Of a DNA stretch of 5,940 nt, positions 1-5,940 are shown piece by piece. The notes under the pieces are model-generated. The model searched no databases, had not been told where the DNA came from, and worked only from the letters and a program-made list of their open reading frames with translations. The translations under genes were made by a program, and so were the position numbers. Numbering within the stretch: position 1 is the first letter of the stretch; each line of letters starts with the position of its first letter. The stretch is from Ignavibacteriota bacterium. Its GTDB lineage: Bacteria > Bacteroidota > Kapaibacteriia > Palsa-1295. Where the stretch lies: contig PLXB01000467.1 in NCBI GenBank assembly GCA_003151215.1, forward strand, positions 1-5,940. The letters are read 5' to 3'.

Positions 1-1144
1 TCATCGTCACCGTTCCCAATTCTGTATTGCGATGTTCTCCGAAACTCTGCACGACTTTATGGGAACTTGTCGGCCAGCTAAGCGAATGCGGACCTGCAAG
101 ACTTTTCTCTTCGATCTTATCTTTTGCTTCCTGCTGCGCTTCGGTAATCGACAGTTTCCTGCCTGCAGAGCGTTTCTTTTTTCGCTCTGTCATACGGCGC
201 TTCAATTCTTTTTCTTTTGCCCTGCGATCCGCTTCTTCTTTGGCGACAAGATTTGCAATAATTCCTTCCAGCTTCTTTGCACTTGCCCTGCGTTTATCAA
301 GTTCTTTTTGCAAAGTTTGTTTTGAAGACTGAATTTCTTTCAATTTTTCAGCCTGCTCATGCTTTTGCTCTTCGGCTGTTACTTGCGCTCGCCTGGTAAC
401 ATCAATTTGATTTAATTCTTCATTGAGTGTTGCAGAGACCTCTTCTTTATTTTCTGAAAGCGTTGACTTTGTAGAATCCAATTCATTTTTATTCCGATGA
501 AAAGCAGAACTAACGATGTAGCCTAAATATGCGTCACGTAATCCATCAGCGTTTTCTTTTGAGCCAGAAAATAGAGTTGTATCGGCCGAATACTTCGTAT
601 AAGTCCCATTCATATACTTTCGAACCACTCCCGAAGCATAAGTGCTTTTTAGGGTATCAATCGAGGATGAGGTTTGCTGAATGGAAACATCCAATTCTTC
701 GACTTGCGATTCAAGTTCAGCCACCTGGCTGCGGAAGGATACAAGTTTCGCTTTAAGCTTCTTCGTTTTCTTATCATAGGCAGCAAGCGATTGTGACGTG
801 CGATGCTCGCGTTGCGAATGCTCACGCAATTCGTGTTCTGTTTCTGCGATCTCTCGTTGCAGTTTCGCAAGTTCTGCTTCGCGGGAAAGGCGCGTAGTGT
901 GAATTTTGGAGAGGGGCTTTTCCGATCTTTTTTTTGGATGTTTATGGGAGCGGGCAGTAAGATCGGTCGCGGATAGAATCGCAATGCCGAGTCCGAGGAC
1001 GAAGCATACTATCACGCGGAGATGATATGATAGCTTTAGGTGCTGCAAGTGGATAATGAACAGTTTACTGTTAACAGAAGTTACCTGATGCTCAGAGTGG
1101 TACGGACTCTTAGTTCGTGAGGGAAGAGCTGACGAAACCCACAT
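1..1144 (-). CDS. EnvC-like murein hydrolase activator / M23 peptidase family protein, C-terminus off the left edge
   Basis: Probable periplasmic regulator of cell-wall splitting: EnvC-type proteins activate amidases through a degenerate LytM domain, while active relatives cut peptide cross-links. The reading frame is open from the left edge to an in-frame stop at 1193-1195. Counting from the ATG at 1144, residues 44-59 form a hydrophobic signal-peptide core, about 85-161 and 220-345 are highly charged coiled coils rich in E, K, Q and R, and a basic patch lies near 320. The last visible residues (357-381, from WPTS through FGEHRN to GTVTM) match the beginning of an M23/LytM domain. Zinc ligands and catalytic residues are outside the window, so enzyme versus activator cannot be decided. 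The start is uncertain: ATG 1144 is the only ATG, but it gives a long 43-residue n-region. TTG at 1048 gives a compact signal peptide with K and R before the core, and GTG at 1015 leaves no positive charge. None has a Shine-Dalgarno sequence. It is divergent from the permease gene. Confidence 0.85.
   Translation of the reverse strand, partial: MWVSSALPSRTKSPYHSEHQVTSVNSKLFIIHLQHLKLSYHLRVIVCFVLGLGIAILSATDLTARSHKHPKKRSEKPLSKIHTTRLSREAELAKLQREIAETEHELREHSQREHRTSQSLAAYDKKTKKLKAKLVSFRSQVAELESQVEELDVSIQQTSSSIDTLKSTYASGVVRKYMNGTYTKYSADTTLFSGSKENADGLRDAYLGYIVSSAFHRNKNELDSTKSTLSENKEEVSATLNEELNQIDVTRRAQVTAEEQKHEQAEKLKEIQSSKQTLQKELDKRRASAKKLEGIIANLVAKEEADRRAKEKELKRRMTERKKKRSAGRKLSITEAQQEAKDKIEEKSLAGPHSLSWPTSSHKVVQSFGEHRNTELGTVTM
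1059..1077. promoter_or_regulatory. Overlapping palindromes, possible operator
   Basis: AACAGTTTACTGTT (1059-1072) is an inverted repeat of 6-base arms around TT. It overlaps the perfect 10-base palindrome CTGTTAACAG (1068-1077), so the half-site AACAG/CTGTT occurs three times in 19 bases. If the minus-strand gene starts at TTG 1048 or GTG 1015, this lies just upstream of it, where an operator could sit. If it starts at ATG 1144, the site is inside the coding region. No regulator family is recognised, and a chance origin is possible. Confidence 0.3.
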
Positions 1145-1228
1145 ACTAAAATGAACTAATAACAGATCTTCCCCGTTTTCTGCGCGCCTATTTTAACGAA
1201 GGCACGTGTTACGTTTTAATCTATCCTT
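1145..1228. other. Divergent intergenic region
   Basis: This is the gap between the outermost start of the minus-strand M23 gene and the permease ATG; it grows to about 180 bases if the TTG start at 1048 is used. Promoters for both genes should lie here or just beside it. I see no convincing -35/-10 pair and no Bacteroidota-type -33/-7 pair in either direction. The six-base palindrome CACGTG at 1203-1208 is the only symmetric word, and it may be chance. There is no riboswitch-like structure that I can recognise by eye, notably no obvious ydaO-type leader, and the space is short for one. Confidence 0.5.
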
Positions 1229-3325
1229 ATGGATATCCAAGCACCGGAAGATCCCCTCGAAGGAAATCAGCCTTCTCAGCGCGACCCATTAGAAAATTTT
1301 AGCCCCCGGCTTACCGGAATCATTGAAGCAGAGAGTTTTCTCCGAAAAACGCGGCGAACGCTTTTTGGCAAACCACGTAACCTTAAAGATCCCAAAGTCT
1401 TCCATACTATCTCGCTTGTTGCATTTCTTGCATGGGTAGGGTTGGGAGCTGACGGGCTCTCATCTTCTGCCTACGGACCTGATGAATCTTTTCGTGCACT
1501 TATTACCAGAAATGGCAACTTCACCTACCTTGCCGTTGCTCTTACGCTTGCAACTGCATTTACCGTTTTTATCATCTCTTATGCATATTCGAGGCTGATC
1601 GAGCATTTTCCCTCCGGCGGAGGAGGATATGTCGTCGCAACACAACTCATCGGACCTCGATTTGGTGTTATCAGCGGATCAGCACTTTTAGTTGATTACG
1701 TTTTAACAATTTCGGTTTCCATTGCAAGCGGCGCCGATCAGATTTTTAGCTTCCTGCCACTTGAATGGGCGCATTGGAAGCTTTCGGTTGAAGTCGGTGC
1801 GATCTTTCTTCTTCTCGGATTGAATTTGCGAGGCATTAAGGAATCGGTTAAGATTCTCATGCCGATATTCATGGTCTTCATTGTTACTCACGCAATATTG
1901 ATATTTGTCGGAATATTTTCGCATGTTCCCGATATCGGACAGGTATCTCATGAAGTTTCGACAGGATTTAGCCATGGATATTCCACGATCGGCCTGATGG
2001 GAATGTTCATGATCTTCATCCGCGCATATTCTATGGGAGCAGGAACGTACACAGGAATTGAAGCCGTATCGAACGGCTTGCAGATCATGCGTGAACCCAG
2101 AGTCCATACCGCGCGCATCACGATGCTTTACATGTCAGTCTCGCTTGCTCTAACGGCAGGTGGAATAATGATGTGTTATCTGCTTTTCAGAGTAATGCCA
2201 GTCGAAGGACAAACGATGAATGCTGTCTTGCTTCAAAAATTTGCAGGCACGTGGATGATTAGTACCTATCATGTCGGAGATCTGTTTATTTGGATTGCTA
2301 TCGGCTCGGAAGCCATGTTGCTGTTTGTTGCAGCACAAACAGGCTTCATTGATGGGCCTCGTGTGATGGCAAATATGGCAGGGGATTCATGGCTGCCGCA
2401 TCGTTTCACTTCTCTTTCCGATCGCCTGACAATGCAGAACGGTGTGATCATTATGGGAATCGCCGGTATTATTACTCTCTTCATTACCGGCGGAGATATT
2501 TCCACGCTCGTTCTTATGTATTCGATCAACGTATTTGCTACGTTCTCGTTAACAGAAACGGGAATGGTGCGTTTCTGGTACAAAGGGCGCAAGGAACATA
2601 AGGATTGGTACAAGAAGATCCTTATTCATCTTATCGGCCTGACACTTTGCCTCTCGATCCTGATCGTTAATATCCTGGAGAAGTTTCTCGTTGGCGGCTG
2701 GATAACTCTTGTAGTAACGGTAGGTCTTATTCTTTTTTGCTTTTGGATCAAGAAACATTATATCGATGTGCGAAAGAGTGTACAAAAGCTTGATGAAATG
2801 CTGAGTAACATTCCGCTGCCCGAGCCTTCAGAGGATAATACCCTTAATCCGAATTCACCAACGGCCGTCTTACTCGTTGGTGGGTATGGCGGACTTGGAG
2901 TGCATACACTGCTCTCAATTCAAAGGCTCTTCCCTCGTAATTTTAAGAATGTGATCTTTGTTTCTGTTGGAGTCCTTGATTCAGTAAAAATGAAGGCAGG
3001 CGAGGAAGTCGGCCATCTATCGAATGTGACTGAAGATGCGCTGAAGCAATATGTTGATCTCGCCAGACGTGTTGGGTTCGCTGCCGATTACCGGGCAAGT
3101 GTGGGTATTGAAGTTGTTGATCAGGTCGAACAACTCTGCCTCGATATAGCCAAAGAATTTCCAAAAACAATTTTCTTTGCGAGCAAACTCGTCTTCCAAA
3201 AAGAACGGTGGTACCAGCGCTTCCTTCATAATGAAACGGCAAACCAGATCCAGCGCCGCCTCCAATTCGACGGTCTCAATTCAATGATCCTGCCGGTCAG
3301 GATTTTTGATACGCTCAATAAGTAG
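1229..3325 (+). CDS. KimA-like APC/KUP-superfamily potassium permease with cytosolic C-terminal domain
   Basis: Predicted inner-membrane importer, most likely proton-coupled potassium uptake as in Bacillus KimA (YdaO). After a polar N-terminus of about 58 residues there are about 12 hydrophobic segments between residues 60 and 508. A soluble domain at about 545-698 follows, opening with a glycine-rich VGGYGGLGVH strand-loop; KimA has a USP-like domain in this place. Family-type signatures are GADGLSSSAYGPDE in TM1 and TETGMVRFW after TM10. From memory of KimA, its ion-path residues D36, Y43, Y118, T121 and S125 fall on D75, Y82, Y157, T160 and S164 here at one constant offset, T230/E233 on T275/E278, and Y377 on Y431. 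An amino-acid permease is the alternative, since databases often give only 'APC family permease'. ATG 1229 is the first in-frame ATG before the conserved region, without a clear ribosome binding site. The kdpD-like gene starts 58 bases after its stop; no hairpin terminator is evident between them, so co-transcription is plausible. Confidence 0.9.
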   Translation: MDIQAPEDPLEGNQPSQRDPLENFSPRLTGIIEAESFLRKTRRTLFGKPRNLKDPKVFHTISLVAFLAWVGLGADGLSSSAYGPDESFRALITRNGNFTYLAVALTLATAFTVFIISYAYSRLIEHFPSGGGGYVVATQLIGPRFGVISGSALLVDYVLTISVSIASGADQIFSFLPLEWAHWKLSVEVGAIFLLLGLNLRGIKESVKILMPIFMVFIVTHAILIFVGIFSHVPDIGQVSHEVSTGFSHGYSTIGLMGMFMIFIRAYSMGAGTYTGIEAVSNGLQIMREPRVHTARITMLYMSVSLALTAGGIMMCYLLFRVMPVEGQTMNAVLLQKFAGTWMISTYHVGDLFIWIAIGSEAMLLFVAAQTGFIDGPRVMANMAGDSWLPHRFTSLSDRLTMQNGVIIMGIAGIITLFITGGDISTLVLMYSINVFATFSLTETGMVRFWYKGRKEHKDWYKKILIHLIGLTLCLSILIVNILEKFLVGGWITLVVTVGLILFCFWIKKHYIDVRKSVQKLDEMLSNIPLPEPSEDNTLNPNSPTAVLLVGGYGGLGVHTLLSIQRLFPRNFKNVIFVSVGVLDSVKMKAGEEVGHLSNVTEDALKQYVDLARRVGFAADYRASVGIEVVDQVEQLCLDIAKEFPKTIFFASKLVFQKERWYQRFLHNETANQIQRRLQFDGLNSMILPVRIFDTLNK

Positions 3326-3383
3326 AATTCTGCAAGATCATGTTGGGGCTTTTCTTCCGCCTTGATTTGTTTGAAGAGTTAAT

Positions 3384-4526
3384 ATGTCTCAAGACTCCAA
3401 TATATCTCGTGAATCGAATGTCGAGCATTTCCTTGAATTGATCCGACAGTCAAGGCAGGGCAGGCTGAAGATCTATCTCGGCCTGGCTGCAGGAGTAGGA
3501 AAAACATTCAGGATGCTCGAAGAGGCTCAGGCACTTCTGAAACTCGGCGTCGATGTCGTCGTTGGGTATGTCGAAACGCATGGAAGGGACGATACCAAAC
3601 GGAAGCTCGAAGGATTGCCGCTCCTTCAGAGAAAGAAAATATTCTATCGCGGCAAAGAACTCGAAGAGTTCGATATTGATGTTGCGCTTGCAAGACATCC
3701 GGATGTGATTATTGTCGATGAACTTGCCCATTCCAACGTTCCGGGAAGCAGAAACGAAAAAAGATACCAGGATGTCGAGGAATTATTGAATGCCGGCATT
3801 CATGTCATCAGCGCCGTCAATATCCAGCATATTGATAGCCTTAATCATATCATCGAAAAGATCACCGGTATCGAAGTGACCGAACGGATTCCCGACCAAG
3901 TCCTGCAGCTTGCCGATGAAGTCGTGAATATCGATCTCACCGCTGATGAACTCATCGGGCGGCTGAAAGAAGGCAAAATATACCAGCCCGAGAAGATAGA
4001 ACTTGCCCTCCGCAATTTCTTTCAGCGGGATAATCTCTTAAAACTCCGTGAGCTGGCATTGCGGGAAGTAGCGAATCAGGTTGAGCGAAAGATAGATACG
4101 GAAGTGCAGACTTCCGGGAAAAAGCAGCAGGGAAAGATCGCCGTTTGCATTTCGATCAATAAGGAATCCGCAGAGCGATTGATACGCAAGGCCGCACGCC
4201 TTGCAGATCGTTTTGATTCGCAGTGGTATGTCCTCTTCATTGAGACGCCTGAATTTGCTCCCGATAAGATCGATCTGGCTGTGCAGCGGCATTTGATCAA
4301 TACGTTCAAGATGGCAACGGAATTAGGGGCACAAGTCGAGAAAATATCAGGGAATGATGTTGTGGCTGAAATAGTCCGGTTTGCGAAAGAACGGGATATC
4401 CAGTCGTTGGTGTTAGGAAGGCCTCATCATAAGAAATCTACTCTGTTCACAAAATCGATCGTCGATAAGTTGATCTCTGCGACCGAAGGTGTTTCGATCG
4501 ATATTCAGATCATTTCAACGTTGTAA
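3384..4526 (+). CDS. kdpD: Stand-alone KdpD sensor region (KdpD P-loop domain + USP domain), no kinase
   Basis: Cytosolic protein matching the N-terminal half of the potassium sensor KdpD. Residues 26-236 form the KdpD domain: Walker A GLAAGVGKT at 33-41, VETHGR at 63-68, Walker B-like VIIVDELAHSN at 108-118, PGSR at 120-123, and the NIQHIDSLN segment at 146-154. Residues 250-380 form a universal-stress-protein domain ending in the LVLGRPHHK loop (343-350). It stops where full-length KdpD (about 900 residues) would continue into four TM segments, GAF and kinase domains; the stop is clean, with no sign of frameshift, so this is a natural short form and not a pseudogene. The USP domain carries WYVLF where Staphylococcus KdpD has the FTAxY part of its c-di-AMP motif, so that binding mode looks absent. 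GAAGAG lies five bases before the ATG, a weak ribosome binding site. The histidine kinase gene begins six bases after the stop, suggesting that the two products work together. Confidence 0.93.
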   Translation: MSQDSNISRESNVEHFLELIRQSRQGRLKIYLGLAAGVGKTFRMLEEAQALLKLGVDVVVGYVETHGRDDTKRKLEGLPLLQRKKIFYRGKELEEFDIDVALARHPDVIIVDELAHSNVPGSRNEKRYQDVEELLNAGIHVISAVNIQHIDSLNHIIEKITGIEVTERIPDQVLQLADEVVNIDLTADELIGRLKEGKIYQPEKIELALRNFFQRDNLLKLRELALREVANQVERKIDTEVQTSGKKQQGKIAVCISINKESAERLIRKAARLADRFDSQWYVLFIETPEFAPDKIDLAVQRHLINTFKMATELGAQVEKISGNDVVAEIVRFAKERDIQSLVLGRPHHKKSTLFTKSIVDKLISATEGVSIDIQIISTL

Positions 4527-4532
4527 GATCAG

Positions 4533-5940
4533 ATGAAATTAAAAGCACGAATAATGATTGCGTTAGGTGTGATGACATTGCTCATCTTCATGCTTGCCCT
4601 TGGTGCAACATTTTTCATGAAACGTCTTGGAGATGCGTCTGAAAATATCATGAAGGATAATTTTTCAAGCATTGCCGATGCAAATGCAATGATCGATGCC
4701 CTCGACCTCATGGATAATGCGGTCAGCCACAACGCACTTGATTCCGGGATGCAAACCGGCAAGTACAGCGGAATATTTCATCGCGCCGATTCGGCATTTA
4801 TGCATAATCTTGTTTTGGCCGAGGGAAACGTCACCGAACCGGGCGAAGGTGATATCGTGAAACAGATACGTAAGCGTTATTCGGGATATACGATGGTGGC
4901 AACTTCTTCGCTGATGTCGCGGAAAGTTGTGCTTCCGGATTTAGCTCCGCAATACGATTCCGTAAAAGCGAGCTGCGTCGCACTCCTGAACGTGAATACG
5001 AAGGGAATGGATATTCGAAACCGGCGGGCCGGAGAAGTTTCCAAAGATGCGATTCTCTATACTCTCCTTATGGCCGGAGTTTCTCTTGTTCTGGCTATCA
5101 TATTGATCTTCCGCTTTCCGGCGCTCGTGATCAATCCTATTTCGGAGCTGACGGCGAAAATTAAATCTATAGCCGATCGAAAATATTCGGAGCGGATCGA
5201 AGTAAAATCTCATGATGAAGTAGGTGAACTTGCCCTCAGTTTTAACCGGATGGCCTCCAAACTCGATGAGTATGAACGCTCGAACATCGATGCGCTCATC
5301 GCCGAAAAAAAGCGTTCAGAAGCCATCGTCCAGAGCATGAATGACGGCGTGATCGTTCTTGGAAATGACCTGCGTATTATTCTTGTCAATTCCGTAGCTT
5401 CGCAATTACTCGGTTTAACCGACTTTGAACTCATCGGCAAGGATGTACGCGAAGTTGCAAAATCAAATAATTTAATCGAGACATTGATCAAAGATATTCT
5501 TGCTCCGACTGAAAAAAAGAACGGTGAAGATTCCTATCTTCGCATCTACCACGAAACGAAGGAAGAGTTTTTCCTGAAGGATATTATTCGCGTTGAACTG
5601 AGCGAGGGAGATCCTTCCACAGCACTCGGTTACATTATAGAATTAAAAAATGTCTCGGAGTTCAAAGCGCTGGATGAGGCAAAATCGGGATTTGTGACTA
5701 CTGTTTCTCACGAACTTCGCACTCCTCTTTCTGCCCTGAATATGAGTCTCAGGCTTCTTCAGGATGAGAGGATCGGACCGATGAACGCCGAGCAGGCGCG
5801 TATCCTCGATGCAATGAAGCAGGAAATCAGGCGTCTTTTACGGATCGTCAGCGAACTGCTCGAGCTTTCGCGCGCCGAAGTCGGTACGGAATTGATGCAT
5901 ATGAAACCGGTCGCTCCGGAAAACATTGTCGATGCTGCAG
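4533..5940 (+). CDS. Membrane sensor histidine kinase (HAMP-PAS-HisKA), C-terminus off the right edge
   Basis: Transmembrane sensor kinase that would autophosphorylate on a histidine and pass the phosphate to a response regulator not seen here. The visible 469 residues contain TM1 (about 7-29), a periplasmic region of about 145 residues, probably helical (30-174), TM2 (175-195), HAMP (196-248, with the P202 and DEVGEL landmarks), a short linker, PAS (about 258-375, SMNDGVIVL through LVNSVASQLLG) and HisKA with the H-box VSHELRTPLS (phospho-acceptor H393, phosphatase-type HELRT). The ATP-binding domain lies beyond the window. ATG 4533 follows the kdpD-like stop by six bases and gives a short basic start, MKLKAR, before TM1; there is no Shine-Dalgarno sequence, so translational coupling is likely. 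Unlike the kinase half of canonical KdpD it has two TM segments and HAMP/PAS instead of four TM segments and GAF. Partnership with the preceding KdpD protein is inferred from spacing alone. Confidence 0.93.
   Translation, partial: MKLKARIMIALGVMTLLIFMLALGATFFMKRLGDASENIMKDNFSSIADANAMIDALDLMDNAVSHNALDSGMQTGKYSGIFHRADSAFMHNLVLAEGNVTEPGEGDIVKQIRKRYSGYTMVATSSLMSRKVVLPDLAPQYDSVKASCVALLNVNTKGMDIRNRRAGEVSKDAILYTLLMAGVSLVLAIILIFRFPALVINPISELTAKIKSIADRKYSERIEVKSHDEVGELALSFNRMASKLDEYERSNIDALIAEKKRSEAIVQSMNDGVIVLGNDLRIILVNSVASQLLGLTDFELIGKDVREVAKSNNLIETLIKDILAPTEKKNGEDSYLRIYHETKEEFFLKDIIRVELSEGDPSTALGYIIELKNVSEFKALDEAKSGFVTTVSHELRTPLSALNMSLRLLQDERIGPMNAEQARILDAMKQEIRRLLRIVSELLELSRAEVGTELMHMKPVAPENIVDAA

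Noticed and set aside
27..332. Open plus-strand frames rich in F, S and C
   Set aside because: They lie opposite the coiled-coil M23 gene; the composition is the antisense of K/E/R-rich codons and no domain is recognisable.
529..984. Short open frames on both strands (529-756 plus, 649-984 minus)
   Set aside because: The minus-strand one is a shifted frame of the M23 coding sequence and the plus-strand one is antisense to it; neither has family features.
1195..1215. Possible dyad AACG...CACGTG...CGTT upstream of the permease
   Set aside because: The outer arms and the central CACGTG have centres one base apart, so they do not form one continuous dyad; probably chance.
1703..2107. Long minus-strand open frame inside the permease gene
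   Set aside because: It is antisense to conserved transmembrane segments, and its translation is low-complexity without a start context or domain.
3326..3383. Possible terminator between the permease and kdpD-like genes (GGC...GCC with T-rich loop)
   Set aside because: The stem is only three bases with no following T-run; it is too weak to call a terminator.
3384..4526. KdpD-like gene as a truncated pseudogene
   Set aside because: It ends cleanly after a complete USP domain, and the next gene starts with its own signal/TM segment six bases later; nothing resembles KdpD TM remnants.
3800..4530. Many GATC/CGATCG words
   Set aside because: They are explained by frequent Asp-Ile and Ile-Asp codon pairs in the coding frame; there is no regular spacing that would suggest a repeat or origin.

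Overview
The window looks like chromosomal DNA of a diderm (Gram-negative-type) bacterium of moderate GC content. An exported coiled-coil murein hydrolase activator with a lone signal peptide points to a diderm. A KdpD sensor region kept as a separate gene from its histidine kinase, together with the near absence of Shine-Dalgarno sequences, would fit the Bacteroidota/Chlorobiota (FCB) side of the tree. That placement is inference from gene style only, because no rRNA or other marker gene is present.

Layout: the first 1.1 kb holds, on the minus strand, most of an EnvC-like M23-family protein (signal peptide, long coiled coils, the first residues of the LytM/M23 domain). Its C-terminus runs off the left edge. 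A short divergent intergenic region follows, and beside it lie two overlapping small palindromes that could be an operator. The plus strand then carries three co-directional genes: a 698-residue APC/KUP-superfamily potassium permease resembling KimA, a 380-residue stand-alone KdpD sensor region (P-loop domain plus universal-stress-protein domain), and a two-TM HAMP-PAS-HisKA histidine kinase cut by the right edge.

How they fit together: the three plus-strand genes read as a potassium uptake and sensing module. The permease keeps the polar residues that I recall lining the KimA ion path. The KdpD piece is the cytosolic half of the classic potassium/c-di-AMP sensor without its membrane and kinase parts. 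The next gene, 6 bases later, supplies a separate membrane kinase. The most interesting point is this split architecture, with the KdpD input protein acting on a kinase of different design, placed beside a KimA-type transporter instead of KdpFABC. The minus-strand cell-wall gene is probably an unrelated neighbour sharing the intergenic region. No RNA genes, mobile elements, CRISPR arrays or clear terminators were seen.
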